A stretch of 64,000 bases of DNA. It comes from Lentibacillus sp. JNUCC-1. Lineage in GTDB: Bacteria > Bacillota > Bacilli > Bacillales > Amphibacillaceae. A program made the translations under genes and the position numbers. Below are positions 9,717-19,361 of the stretch, one piece after another (the first letter of the stretch is position 1; every line of letters begins with the position of its first letter). Below the pieces are notes generated by a model, which saw nothing but the letters and a program-made list of their open reading frames with translations, was not told the origin of the DNA and searched no databases. The stretch is from positions 1 through 64,000 of the forward strand of contig NZ_WHOH01000001.1 of NCBI RefSeq assembly GCF_009741735.1, in the 5' to 3' direction.

Positions 9717-10637
9717 TTATGCTGAATGTACAGTCGCCAGTTGAATAATTTGCGGATGTAATAGACAATGATAGCTTTCATCATGGGCGAGGTCAGCAAA
9801 CTGAATACCAATAAAGACCTTTTTGGTGCGTAAAATCTGATCGTGATAATAAACCAGCAATTCATCAGGTTTAACAGCAATTAAGAACGCACTTCTGCCT
9901 TCAACCCCTTGATAAGGAATGACATTCAATTTCTCCTTCAAATCGATTGGAACTGCATCAAAATCAAGCGTTTTAGCAAGTTGTTTTAACATCTCCCACT
10001 CGGCTTCTGTAAACCATTTCCGCAGAAAAGTTTCATCACAAATAATGACCGGCTGCTTTGTAAGAGGGTCATACAGCTGATTGCCGCTATCAATATAACC
10101 TGAAGTAGAGAACTGTTTGCCACGAAATTCCACCGTAACGGGGACAAGCTGATCATAGCGGATTTTTTCACTTGCATGCCTGTCCATTCTCTGTTTAGTA
10201 AAGAGCCATACAAGAGGAAATCCGAGAACTACAAACACCCAGCTGATCGGTGTCCCAAACCCTTCGGATAAAGTTAAAACTCCGTTTGGCGAGAGACCAA
10301 TTGGACTTTTTAATAGAAAATGCAGGGCAACCAAACCACCCCCAGTGGCAAATGTTGTAAAGTAAAACAAAACAAGTTTTTTGATTGTCTGATATATGTT
10401 CTTGTATTTGAAAGCAACCAGAACAATACATACAGAATAAATCAGCTTGCCAAATGAAGTGGCAATAAAAGATCCCGGGAAGAATAAGGTTATTGGGACA
10501 AGCATGGAAGCTACACCAGCACCTGCCATCACTCTGATTCTGCCGGTAGCATCTCTTGCCAGAGTTTGCGTCAACATGAGCAGCATCCAGTCTAACAAAA
10601 AATTCAGCAGCCAAACGGCATCCAGATAAATGGTCAC
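9717..10637 (-). CDS. spoIIGA: Sigma E processing aspartic protease SpoIIGA
   Basis: 306 aa. About five membrane helices fill the first half; the cytoplasmic half holds the aspartic protease motif YIDSGNQLYDPLT. As a membrane dimer in the mother cell, it cleaves pro-SigE when signalled by forespore SpoIIR. GTG start with GGGAGA ahead. Directly upstream of sigE. An atypically spaced promoter candidate lies before it. Confidence 0.96.
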   Translation of the reverse strand: MTIYLDAVWLLNFLLDWMLLMLTQTLARDATGRIRVMAGAGVASMLVPITLFFPGSFIATSFGKLIYSVCIVLVAFKYKNIYQTIKKLVLFYFTTFATGGGLVALHFLLKSPIGLSPNGVLTLSEGFGTPISWVFVVLGFPLVWLFTKQRMDRHASEKIRYDQLVPVTVEFRGKQFSTSGYIDSGNQLYDPLTKQPVIICDETFLRKWFTEAEWEMLKQLAKTLDFDAVPIDLKEKLNVIPYQGVEGRSAFLIAVKPDELLVYYHDQILRTKKVFIGIQFADLAHDESYHCLLHPQIIQLATVHSA

Positions 10638-10687
10638 ATTAATCTCCCTTTGATGGTTTCCACTGCGAGTTAACAGTGTTATAGAGT

Positions 10688-10722
10688 AGTATATATGAGC
10701 AGATAAGCAAAGTCTGTCACAA
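10688..10722 (-). promoter_or_regulatory. Candidate spoIIGA promoter with long spacer
   Basis: Minus strand TTGTGA (10722-10717) and TATACT (10693-10688) are 23 bases apart, or 21 if TATATA is taken as the -10. The B. subtilis spoIIG promoter is a sigma A promoter with an abnormal 22-bp spacer that needs Spo0A~P. Degenerate Spo0A-like heptamers (AGTCGTT, and TGTCGTT on the other strand) occur further upstream. Weak individual matches; the spacing and position carry the argument. Confidence 0.4.
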
Positions 10723-10823
10723 TTTGTAACCTTATCGATACTAATTTTAACGACTTATCAACAAACCTGTCGTTTTACCAAAAGAACTTTTTTTTCTTGT
10801 TTATTGTTGTTTTTAGAGGACAC

Positions 10824-10862
10824 AAAAAAGGCAATTGACCTTAATGGCCAATTACCTTTTTT
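10824..10862 (-). terminator. Intrinsic terminator after ftsZ
   Basis: Minus-strand stem AAAAGGTAATTGGCC/GGTCAATTGCCTTTTTT with loop ATTAA and continuing T tail. It closes the dcw operon before spoIIGA. Confidence 0.88.
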
Positions 10863-10871
10863 GAGATGCAT

Positions 10872-12017
10872 TTACCGGGAACGATTCCGGTTTCTGAGGA
10901 AGGTTGGAATATCAAGTGTTTCCTCATCATGCCCTGTATTTTGTTGAGAAGATGAATGCCTTTCAGTGCTCTCAGTTGTCGCTGCGTGCTGCTGGTGTTG
11001 CTGATGCTGCTGGTACTGCTGATTTGGCATTGTTCTTTGTTTTGGTTGGGGTGCAGACTTCTTGGATTCGTCAAACCCTGTAGCGATCACAGTGACAATA
11101 ATTTCATCTTTCAGGTTTTCATTAATTACTGAACCAAAGATCACGTTAACCTCTTCGTCTGCTGCAGATGTAACCAGATCTGCTGCCTCTTGTACTTCAA
11201 ATAGACTTAGATTTGTGCCACCAGTGATATTCATCAATATGCCGTGAGCACCGTCGATAGATGTTTCTAAAAGTGGTGAAGAAATAGCCTTTTTTGCAGC
11301 TTCTGTGGCACGTGTTTCTCCTGTTGCAATTCCAATACCCATTAGTGCTGAACCTTTATCAAACATAATGGTTTTAACATCCGCAAAATCGACGTTTATT
11401 AAGCCCGGTTTAGCAATTAAATCTGAAATGCCCTGAACACCTTGACGCAGCACGTTATCCGCTTCACGGAACGCTTCCAGCATCGGGGTGTTTTTATCAA
11501 CGATCTCGAGCAGACGATCGTTCGGAATAACAATCAGCGTATCAACACTGCTTTTTAATGATTCAATTCCTGAAACAGCTTGTGTGGAGCGTCTGCGTCC
11601 CTCAAAAGTAAAGGGGCGGGTCACCACACCTACTGTGAGTGCGCCTTGCTCCTTTGCAATTTCGGCAATGACAGGAGCAGCTCCAGTTCCAGTGCCACCG
11701 CCCATACCGGCAGTGACAAAAACCATATCTGCACCTTGCAAAGTGTCTTCTATCTGTTCACGGCTTTCCTCCGCTGCTTTTTTGCCTACTTCAGGATTCG
11801 CCCCTGCGCCTAAACCGCGTGTCAGCTTATCGCCCACCTGCAGTTTCACTTCTGCTTTTGATAGATTCAGGGCTTGGGAATCTGTGTTGACAGCAATAAA
11901 ATCAACACCTTCCACACCGTGTTCGATCATACGGTTAACAGCATTGCTTCCGCCGCCACCAACTCCAATTACTTTTATCGTCGCCAATTGATCTGTATTT
12001 GTTTCAAACTCCAACAT
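10872..12017 (-). CDS. ftsZ: Cell division GTPase FtsZ
   Basis: 381 aa. It carries the GTP-binding signatures [12 protein letters not shown] and [18 protein letters not shown] and the T7-loop [11 protein letters not shown]. The conserved C-terminal peptide [13 protein letters not shown] binds FtsA, SepF and other tethers. The linker before it has a QQY/QQH triplet repeat region. ATG with GGAGGAAAG upstream. It polymerises into the Z-ring and is the last gene of the dcw cluster, followed by a terminator. Confidence 0.98.
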   Translation of the reverse strand: MLEFETNTDQLATIKVIGVGGGGSNAVNRMIEHGVEGVDFIAVNTDSQALNLSKAEVKLQVGDKLTRGLGAGANPEVGKKAAEESREQIEDTLQGADMVFVTAGMGGGTGTGAAPVIAEIAKEQGALTVGVVTRPFTFEGRRRSTQAVSGIESLKSSVDTLIVIPNDRLLEIVDKNTPMLEAFREADNVLRQGVQGISDLIAKPGLINVDFADVKTIMFDKGSALMGIGIATGETRATEAAKKAISSPLLETSIDGAHGILMNITGGTNLSLFEVQEAADLVTSAADEEVNVIFGSVINENLKDEIIVTVIATGFDESKKSAPQPKQRTMPNQQYQQHQQHQQHAATTESTERHSSSQQNTGHDEETLDIPTFLRNRNRSR

Positions 12018-13347
12018 ATCTTCTTTCCTCCTATTGTGGCAAAATCACAAGCTAAATGGTGATCTGAATTAATCAAAAAGTACTTAAACAAGTTCGCAAA
12101 ACTCTTTTCCTTTGTTTTTGGCTTGTCTGCCTGTTTGGTTCTTTTTCGTTTTGATTGCTTTGTTTGTTGGTTTTCAGCAGCTGGCATAGCAACTGCCTCA
12201 GACAGTTCTTTTCCTTGTATTTTCGCATTATGATAGGCAAATTGCAAGATGCCGACCCCTGCAGTGTATTGAGGCTCTCTCACACCTATGTAATCTGGAA
12301 TGGCAATTCGCACATTGGTTTGCAATACATCTTCAGCAAGTGATTGTACACCTGCCATTTTCATTGTGCCTCCTGTTAATACAAAACCTCCAGGAAGATG
12401 ACGATAGCCCATACGCTGTATTTCCTGGGCAGCGAAAACATAGATCTCTTCAAGCCTTGCTTCAATCATGTCTGCAATTTCCAATTGATGATGGGTTTCT
12501 CTGTTGTTACTGCCAATAACCATGATTTCAAACGTCTCATCTTCGCGTGCTTCATCATAAAAAGCATGTCCATGGTTTAACTTAACATCTTCTGCCTCCT
12601 CGGTTGAAGTTCTGAGTCCGATGGAAACATCCTTTGTAATATTGTTGCCGCCAAGTGGTGTCACACTTGTAGCTGCAAGATGGTCATTTTCAAAAACAGA
12701 GACAGATGTACATCCGCCTCCAATATCAATTAAAGCCACTCCAAGATTTTTTTCATCTTTGGAAAGAGCGACTGTTCCTGCAGCAAGGGGCTGCAGACAG
12801 ATATCGGTAATGCTGAGTCCGGCACGTTCGACACAACGCAATGTATTATGAAGAGCTGTTTTGGAACATGTAATGATGGTTCCTTCCATTTCCAGCCTGA
12901 CACCAATCATACCCCTTGGGTCGTTGATCTCGTCCAGACCATCCACAATGAACTGTTTAGGCACAACATCAACAATTTCCCGTTCTGGGGAATTGAAATG
13001 ACTTGTGCACCATCTATAACCCGCTGCACGTCCTCATCGCTAATTTCACGATTTTCACTCTGAACGGCAACAACACCGTGACAGGGCTGAAGCTGAATGT
13101 GATTCCCATTAATTCCTACAATCACACTTTCGATTTGGACACCAACCATTCTTTCTGCTTGTTCCACTGCATTTTTAATGGATTGAACTGTCTGGTCGAT
13201 ATCAACAATTGCCCCTTTTTTCATGCCGTTTGATTCAGAACTGCCAACCCCGATGATATTCAGGGAATCATTTAACACTTCTCCAATAATGACTTTTACT
13301 TTTGATGTACCAATATCAAGACTGACTAGTACTTCACCGTTGTTCAC
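11975..13347 (-). CDS. ftsA: Cell division actin-like protein FtsA, frameshifted in this sequence
   Basis: The N-terminal third (12907-13347) and the rest (11975-12964) are in different frames. Adding one C to the four-C run (plus-strand G run 12987-12990) gives [18 protein letters not shown], matching FtsA. The start is GTG at 13347 ([15 protein letters not shown]) with AGGAGGTG 5 bases ahead; the in-frame ATG at 13365 is fused to that ribosome site. As read, the reading frame overruns the ftsZ start; one more T in the run at 12075-12079 would end it as KYFFD, giving about 426 aa. FtsA tethers FtsZ to the membrane. Confidence 0.93.
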
Positions 13348-13522
13348 AAAAGGCACCTCCTGCATCTCCGTCTCATCGTAAATAATTTCAATTAATCTAT
13401 TCTACTATTCATAACAAGCTATTCCATGCTTCATTCTACCATTGTAAAGGAAGTTGGATAAAAAGAAAATAAATATAAGGCAATCCGCTCAAATAAAAGA
13501 GAATTCCCATGAAAATTATAAC

Positions 13523-14308
13523 TTATTCACCAGTTTCTGCCTCCTCTTCCATTTCTTGAGGAGCTTGGTCGAAACTTTCAAAATAAGCACCGACACCTAT
13601 GTGTACAATTCCTTTTGCATCCGGATCAAGTTGAGCGACAATAGAAGGATAAACTTGCATTCGTTCTGAGAAATTACGAATGGTGCCATCTACAACAAAA
13701 CCATCCGTCATATAGAGACGAAGCTTAGTAGTATTCCCTTCTGTGGGTTTCCAATGGATTTCCGAAATCAAATCACGAATATTTGAAGGAAGCGCCTTAA
13801 GTTCTTGAGCCATTTCCAGCAAAATCTTGGGATCATTAAATCCTAAAAGAAGTGGTGCATCTCCTCCCGGTCGTGTAATAGCTTGCTCTTTAAGAATGGT
13901 TCCTGACTCAAGAACAGGAACATAATTAGATTGCTCCGGCATATACCCGACACGATTAAATTCATGAACTTGTATAGCAACAGTTGAGGGAAGTTTACGG
14001 TCGACTTGAGCGGATTTTATTTCTGCATTTTTTTCAATAGATTGAGCCACGTCTTTCGGATCAATCGACCACATATTCATATCCGTAGTAACACCACTGA
14101 GTTGAACAATGGCTTCTTGCTCCAGTTGTTCATTGCCCTTAACGGTTATTGTTTTAACATGGCTAAGCGGTGTTTGTAGATATATAACGATTGAGATCAG
14201 CACAAAAAAGATTGTCAAATATGTAATAAGTCGTCTGTTGGCTTTCTTTTTTCGTGCTTCTTTTAATTTAGGTATGCGATCTTCAATTGAAACAATATTT
14301 TTCCCCAT
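13523..14308 (-). CDS. divIB: Cell division protein DivIB (FtsQ)
   Basis: 261 aa from ATG at 14308, where AAAGGACG lies 9 bases upstream and the protein begins MGKNIVSIEDRIPKLKEAR as in B. subtilis. One membrane helix (about residues 29-49) is followed by the extracytoplasmic POTRA domain (VKTITVKGNEQLEQEAIVQL) and the FtsQ beta domain. It regulates FtsL and PBP2B at the septum. In B. subtilis murG and murB lie between spoVE and divIB; here they do not. Confidence 0.95.
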   Translation of the reverse strand: MGKNIVSIEDRIPKLKEARKKKANRRLITYLTIFFVLISIVIYLQTPLSHVKTITVKGNEQLEQEAIVQLSGVTTDMNMWSIDPKDVAQSIEKNAEIKSAQVDRKLPSTVAIQVHEFNRVGYMPEQSNYVPVLESGTILKEQAITRPGGDAPLLLGFNDPKILLEMAQELKALPSNIRDLISEIHWKPTEGNTTKLRLYMTDGFVVDGTIRNFSERMQVYPSIVAQLDPDAKGIVHIGVGAYFESFDQAPQEMEEEAETGE

Positions 14309-14434
14309 CGTTATACGTCCTTTATCTGATTTTAAACAGAACGAAACGGCATTAAAAATCAGCCGTTCCATCAGTGATTATTTAAATTATATCACAATAT
14401 GAATCAATTACATATACCCTTGCCCTTTTGTTTG

Positions 14435-15544
14435 TTATAGTCTCGTAAATCGGCTGATATTCAATAAAATACCGACAGAACATAACGTTAATGTCAGTGA
14501 AGATCCGCCATAGCTCAGAAAAGGCAGCGTTATACCGGTAACAGGTATTAAACCAATGACAACACTAATGTTGATCATAACCTGAAGTGTAAGCATTGAT
14601 ACAATTCCAAGAGCAAGGAAGGAACCAAATGTATCAGGGGCTTCCAGAGCAATTTTAATTCCTCTCCAGAACATAACCGCAAACAGAAACAATACAAATG
14701 TGCCGCCGATAAACCCAAGCTCTTCTCCCAAAATGGAAAAAATGAAATCAGTTTGGGGTTCCGGCAAGTAAAAATACTTCTGGAGACTGTTCCCGATTCC
14801 GACCCCCAGTAAACTGCCTGGACCTATTGCATATAAGGACTGAATAATTTGGAACCCATCTCCCAGTGGGTCTTCCCAGGGATTAATGAAAGCTGTAATA
14901 CGGCTAATTCGATAAGGTGCCGAAATAATCAATCCTAAAAAGCCAATAACACCTAAAATCGCCAGACCAAAAAAATGACCGAGTCTTGCTCCAGCGGCAA
15001 AAATCATGGTCATGCAGGTCAAAACAAGCACCACGCCTGTCCCAAGGTCGGGCTGCATCATGATTAAACCAAACGCAACAAACACAAGCAAAAGTGATGG
15101 GAGGAAACCTTTTTTTAATGACGTAATCTTCTTTTGATGCGTTGATAGATAACTTGCCAGAAAAATGATTAAACCAAGTTTCATAAATTCTGAAGGCTGA
15201 ATACTAAAAGCGCCTACACCAATCCAGCTCTGAGCACCTCCGCGGATCATCCCGATCCCTGGAATCAGTACAATAATCAACAGCACAAAACATGCAGCTA
15301 AAATGATCTTAGCATACTGTTTGAACAGTGTGTATGGAATTTTCATAAGTATAAACATTGCCGCAACTCCCGCTCCAATAAAGAGGAGCTGCCGCTTCAC
15401 GTAAAAAAAGGCATCATCATATTTATATTCTGCCCATACATAAGAGGCACTGAATATCATTATAATCCCAATCAGCAACAGGAATATAATCACGCTTAAT
15501 AATGTGTAGTCCGGTGTGTAACGTTTATCTTTATAAGAATTCAA
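14435..15544 (-). CDS. spoVE: SEDS glycosyltransferase SpoVE (stage V sporulation / FtsW-like)
   Basis: 369 aa, ten membrane segments. SEDS motifs are present: GGAQSWIGVGAFSIQPSEF, QPDLGTG and PVTGITLPFLSYGGSS. SpoVE pairs with SpoVD to polymerise spore cortex peptidoglycan; the vegetative paralogue FtsW is at 47.5-48.7 kb. TTG start with AAAAGGGG upstream. That ribosome site lies in the 3' arm of a terminator-like hairpin. Assignment as SpoVE rather than FtsW rests on its place between murD and divIB. Confidence 0.92.
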   Translation of the reverse strand: MNSYKDKRYTPDYTLLSVIIFLLLIGIIMIFSASYVWAEYKYDDAFFYVKRQLLFIGAGVAAMFILMKIPYTLFKQYAKIILAACFVLLIIVLIPGIGMIRGGAQSWIGVGAFSIQPSEFMKLGLIIFLASYLSTHQKKITSLKKGFLPSLLLVFVAFGLIMMQPDLGTGVVLVLTCMTMIFAAGARLGHFFGLAILGVIGFLGLIISAPYRISRITAFINPWEDPLGDGFQIIQSLYAIGPGSLLGVGIGNSLQKYFYLPEPQTDFIFSILGEELGFIGGTFVLFLFAVMFWRGIKIALEAPDTFGSFLALGIVSMLTLQVMINISVVIGLIPVTGITLPFLSYGGSSLTLTLCSVGILLNISRFTRL

Positions 15545-15580
15545 AAAAACACCCCTTTTCCGGATTGGAAGCGGGGCGTG
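15543..15580 (-). promoter_or_regulatory. Terminator-like hairpin overlapping the spoVE ribosome site
   Basis: Minus-strand CACGCCCCGCTTCC pairs with GGAAAAGGGGTG around loop AATCC, followed by seven Ts. There are two unpaired positions mid-stem. The 3' arm includes the AAAAGGGG Shine-Dalgarno of spoVE and the T run touches its TTG start. It could terminate dcw transcription before spoVE or mask its ribosome site. Confidence 0.6.
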
Positions 15581-15618
15581 TTATATAATAATCTGACCGT
15601 ACTATGTTAAACAAGCCC

Positions 15619-16965
15619 CTACATTAATCTATGCACAGCTTGTATAAACATGTCACCTCTTTCTTCGAATGTCTTGTATTGGTCCCAGCTGGCACAAGCC
15701 GGAGACAGCAAAACGATATCCTCATGTGTGGCATAATCATAAGCCGTTGTCACGGCATCTGTTACATCTTCAGCCAAAGCGATGTTATCAATGCCCGCTT
15801 TCTTTGCTAAGTCAGCCAGTTTTTGCCGTGTTTCCCCGAAAGCTATTAAAGCTTTAACATTCTTTAGAGAAGGTAGGAGTTCATCAAATGTCTGCCCGCG
15901 ATCAAGACCACCCGCTAGCCATATGGTTGGCTGTTTAAATGACGCAAGGGCTTTTTTGGCAGCAAGGATATTTGTTGCTTTGGAATCATTAAAGTATTTG
16001 CAGTGATTGACATTCCCAATAAATTGGAGTCGGTGAGGGATGCCCTTAAATGTCTTAAGAACATGTTTGATGGCCTCGTTGTTTACCCCGCTGATTTTGG
16101 CGACAGCCACAGCCGCCAAAATATTCTCCAGGTTATGAGATCCCACGAGAACCATTTCTTCAACAGGCATAATTTGTTCCTCTTTAAAATAGATATATAC
16201 TTGATCTGTCCAAGCCCCTTCTCCTTGTCTGGTATGCATTGAGAACGGCACACAGGTCGCTTTGGCGTTTTGTATCGTATCTTTAACAATAGCTTGATCA
16301 GCATTATAAATGAGATAGTCATTTGAAGTCTGATTGGCAAAAATCCGTGATTTGGCCTCAACATAATGGGCAAATGTTTTATGGTAATCCAAGTGGGCCT
16401 CATATAAATTAAGCAACACCGCAATATCCGGCTTAAAAGTTGCTGTTCCGGCCAATTGAAAAGAAGATAACTCAAGCACCAGCTTATCGCCTGTTGTCAT
16501 TTGCTGAACCATCTCTGTAGCGGCTACACCTATATTGCCGGCTACCTTGGGATGTTGATCAGCAGCTTGAAGCATCTCTCCAATCAGGGTTGTTGTGGTG
16601 GTTTTTCCATTCGATCCTGTAATGCCGATTATTGGACCTTCTGTCATATATCCAGCGAGTTCAACCTCGGTAATAATTGGAATACCGCGTATCAAAGCTT
16701 CTTTCAGCACTGGATTCTCGTAAGGAATTCCGGGGGTTTTAATAATAACTTCAACCTGATCAAGAACAGAAATAGGATGTGTGCCAATGACCAATTCAGC
16801 ACCAAGCTTTTCGAGTTTGGAGATCGCCTCATGATTCTCTGCTTTTAAATCATTGATACGAACATTTTTATTCGCTTGTAATAAAAACTCAGCAGCTGCA
16901 GTGCCACTTCTGGCAAGACCTAAAATCAATATATGGTTATATGGAAAGTCTTCTTGAAATTTCAT
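15619..16965 (-). CDS. murD: UDP-N-acetylmuramoyl-L-alanine--D-glutamate ligase
   Basis: 448 aa from ATG at 16965, which overlaps the mraY stop (ATGA) and has GAGGTG 8 bases ahead; the longer frame from GTG at 16974 starts inside the ribosome site. Mur ligase motifs: ATP loop [26 protein letters not shown] and NDSKATN. It adds D-glutamate to UDP-MurNAc-L-Ala in the cytoplasm. It is coupled to mraY in the dcw operon. Confidence 0.95.
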   Translation of the reverse strand: MKFQEDFPYNHILILGLARSGTAAAEFLLQANKNVRINDLKAENHEAISKLEKLGAELVIGTHPISVLDQVEVIIKTPGIPYENPVLKEALIRGIPIITEVELAGYMTEGPIIGITGSNGKTTTTTLIGEMLQAADQHPKVAGNIGVAATEMVQQMTTGDKLVLELSSFQLAGTATFKPDIAVLLNLYEAHLDYHKTFAHYVEAKSRIFANQTSNDYLIYNADQAIVKDTIQNAKATCVPFSMHTRQGEGAWTDQVYIYFKEEQIMPVEEMVLVGSHNLENILAAVAVAKISGVNNEAIKHVLKTFKGIPHRLQFIGNVNHCKYFNDSKATNILAAKKALASFKQPTIWLAGGLDRGQTFDELLPSLKNVKALIAFGETRQKLADLAKKAGIDNIALAEDVTDAVTTAYDYATHEDIVLLSPACASWDQYKTFEERGDMFIQAVHRLM

Positions 16966-17948
16966 GTCAGCCACACCTCAATATAAAGAGCAAGTGCTGC
17001 AAAAATCAATCCTACAAGCCAGAAAGTTGTGACTACGCGCCATTCTGACCATCCAAGCAATTCATAATGATGGTGTAGAGGACTCATTTTGAACACACGT
17101 TTGCCAGTTGTTTTAAATGAAATAACTTGAATAATAACAGAGAGTGTTTCAATGACAAATACACCGCCGATCAAAATCAGCAGTATTTCCAGTTTGGTCA
17201 GAATTGCGATCGCGGCAATTGAAGCACCTAATGCAAGTGAGCCTGTATCCCCCATAAATACTTTGGCAGGATGGGCGTTGAATACGAGAAAACCGAGAAG
17301 CGCACCCACTACCGCCAAAGTGAATATTGTCGTTTCAGCCCCCGCCTGAGCATGCCACGCAAGGATCCCGAATGCCCCGAAAGCAATGGCTGCTGTGCCC
17401 GCTAGGAGACCATCAAGCCCATCTGTTAAGTTAACTGCATTTGAGCCGCCTACCAGCATCACAACCACAAGAAGTGCATATCCCCAGCCGAGATCCCATT
17501 GAAGGTCTGTTCCTGGAATGCTGACCACAGTGGAAAAGTCCCCGTTCAACAGGACTACATAAAATATAACGCCAATTAAAATTTGACCAAGCATTTTCTG
17601 CTTAGAGGTTAAACCAAGATTACGCTTCAAAGCAACTTTTATAAAGTCATCCATAAAACCTAGCGCACCGTAACCGAGCATGACAAATATCAGCAGCCAA
17701 AATTCATACCCGATTGAACCGCCCATAACTTTGATCGTCATTATAACAGTTGTTAAAATAGCACTGATCACAATCATGATTCCGCCCATTGTTGGGGTGC
17801 CTGTTTTTTTCAAATGAGATTTAGGGCCTTCTTCCCGTATACTCTGTCCGAATTTCAGTCTACGCAAAAACGGTATAAAAATCGGTGATATGAGGACGGT
17901 CATCAAAAATGCCATCGTTATTGTTATGATTAGTGTAAAGATGTTCAC
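16962..17948 (-). CDS. mraY: Phospho-N-acetylmuramoyl-pentapeptide-transferase
   Basis: 328 aa with ten membrane helices. The conserved catalytic loops [12 protein letters not shown] and [12 protein letters not shown] and the C-terminal [13 protein letters not shown] are all present. MraY makes lipid I from UDP-MurNAc-pentapeptide and undecaprenyl phosphate. GTG start with AGGAGGAG upstream. It is followed by murD with a four-base overlap and preceded by murF. Confidence 0.96.
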   Translation of the reverse strand: MNIFTLIITITMAFLMTVLISPIFIPFLRRLKFGQSIREEGPKSHLKKTGTPTMGGIMIVISAILTTVIMTIKVMGGSIGYEFWLLIFVMLGYGALGFMDDFIKVALKRNLGLTSKQKMLGQILIGVIFYVVLLNGDFSTVVSIPGTDLQWDLGWGYALLVVVMLVGGSNAVNLTDGLDGLLAGTAAIAFGAFGILAWHAQAGAETTIFTLAVVGALLGFLVFNAHPAKVFMGDTGSLALGASIAAIAILTKLEILLILIGGVFVIETLSVIIQVISFKTTGKRVFKMSPLHHHYELLGWSEWRVVTTFWLVGLIFAALALYIEVWLT

Positions 17949-17984
17949 TGTTTCTCCTCCTTGTACAGCAACCGTCCAAATCGT

Positions 17985-19361
17985 TTAAGATGGATCGATC
18001 AATCGTTCAATCATTGTTTCAAATTGCATACCCCGAGACGCTTTGAATAAGATAAGGCTATCCTGATTCAAATATGGACTCAGAAGCTCAATCATATCAT
18101 ATTTCGATGCAGCATGGGACGTATGAATACTTGAATTATGCTGTTGAATATCTTCAATAATCTCCTTTGCATCTTCCCCGAGCGTAAATACAGCGCTAAT
18201 CTGGGTTGGATCTATCGCATCTGTAACAGAACGATGCATGGCTTTGGAGTCTTCCCCCAGTTCGAACATATCTCCCAGGACAAGTACTTTTGAAGCGAAA
18301 CCCTTCATATCGTTAACAACTTCAATTGCTGCTTTCATAGACGTTGGTGAGGCATTATAGGCATCATTAATCACAGAAACATCACCTTGCCCTTTTAGCA
18401 ACTCAAATCGCATTGCTGTCCACTCCAAAGATTTAAGCGCTTTTTTAGCCACATCTCGCGGAATGGAGAGAGCTTCTCCTACACGGGCTGCAAAGGCAGC
18501 ATTCAAGGCGTGATGTTTGCCTAAAAGAGGAATTGTATAATCAGACTCTTGACCAAGTGTGAACACTGTTTGATGATGTTGAACTTCAACGTCTGATACA
18601 CCCCAATCGTTTGCTGAACCAAATCCGCAAGTTGCCGTATGTGAAGGAAGGTCAGCATGCGTCAAAAGAGGCTCATCCCCATCTATAACCAGCAATCCAT
18701 TTTCTTTAAGCCCTATGATTATTTCCATTTTTGCTTGTGCAATGCCTTCGCGCGACCCCAGAAAAGCCATATGCGATTCCCCAATATTGGTAATGACGGC
18801 GATATCCGGCTGGGCAATCTTTGACAATTGTTCAATTTCACCGAAACGGTCCATTCCCATTTCCAGCACAAGTAACTCTGTCTCTGCAGGCATGGATAAA
18901 ATAGTCAGTGGAAGACCAATGCCATTGTTATAATTGCCCAGTGTATGGTGTGTTTTGTATTTGGTTTTTCCAACTGCTGCGATCATATCCTTTGTTGTCG
19001 TCTTCCCGTTGGAACCTGTCACACCTACGACGACCGGATCCACAAGTATTCTATAAGCGGAAGCCAGTGTTTGCATAGCTTCTGTGGTATCCGTTGTTAA
19101 AAACAGCGGAAAATCATCAGGTAAAAATTCTGGTCTTTCTAAGTCTTCTTGCCAAACTGCTGCAACAGCTCCCTTATTAAAGGCTTCCTCCATAAATTGA
19201 TGCCCGTCAAATCGCTCTCCAACAATAGGAATAAATAATGTATTAGCTGACGATTCCTTACTGTTTGTTGTTACGTGTTCAATTTGGGTTTGAGCATCCG
19301 GCTTACCAGAATACTGTTTTAATATAGTCGCTGCCCATTCTGTTGTAAATAGCATATTCAT
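17985..19361 (-). CDS. murF: UDP-N-acetylmuramoyl-tripeptide--D-alanyl-D-alanine ligase
   Basis: 458 aa. ATP loop [16 protein letters not shown], the central NYNNGIGLPLTIL and the C-terminal NDAYNASPTSMKAAIE identify MurF. It adds D-Ala-D-Ala to complete the pentapeptide. The first ATG (19361) overlaps the murE stop (ATGA), but the second (19355) is better spaced from AAGGAG and may be the true start. B. subtilis keeps murF beside ddl, away from dcw; here it occupies the usual dcw position between murE and mraY. Confidence 0.95.
   Translation of the reverse strand: MNMLFTTEWAATILKQYSGKPDAQTQIEHVTTNSKESSANTLFIPIVGERFDGHQFMEEAFNKGAVAAVWQEDLERPEFLPDDFPLFLTTDTTEAMQTLASAYRILVDPVVVGVTGSNGKTTTKDMIAAVGKTKYKTHHTLGNYNNGIGLPLTILSMPAETELLVLEMGMDRFGEIEQLSKIAQPDIAVITNIGESHMAFLGSREGIAQAKMEIIIGLKENGLLVIDGDEPLLTHADLPSHTATCGFGSANDWGVSDVEVQHHQTVFTLGQESDYTIPLLGKHHALNAAFAARVGEALSIPRDVAKKALKSLEWTAMRFELLKGQGDVSVINDAYNASPTSMKAAIEVVNDMKGFASKVLVLGDMFELGEDSKAMHRSVTDAIDPTQISAVFTLGEDAKEIIEDIQQHNSSIHTSHAASKYDMIELLSPYLNQDSLILFKASRGMQFETMIERLIDPS

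Noticed and set aside
10980..11030. CRISPR-like repeats
   Set aside because: The repeat is a short in-frame triplet tract within ftsZ, not spacer-repeat units.
11488..11991. 167-codon plus-strand frame opposite ftsZ
   Set aside because: Proline- and serine-rich shadow of the FtsZ GTPase domain.
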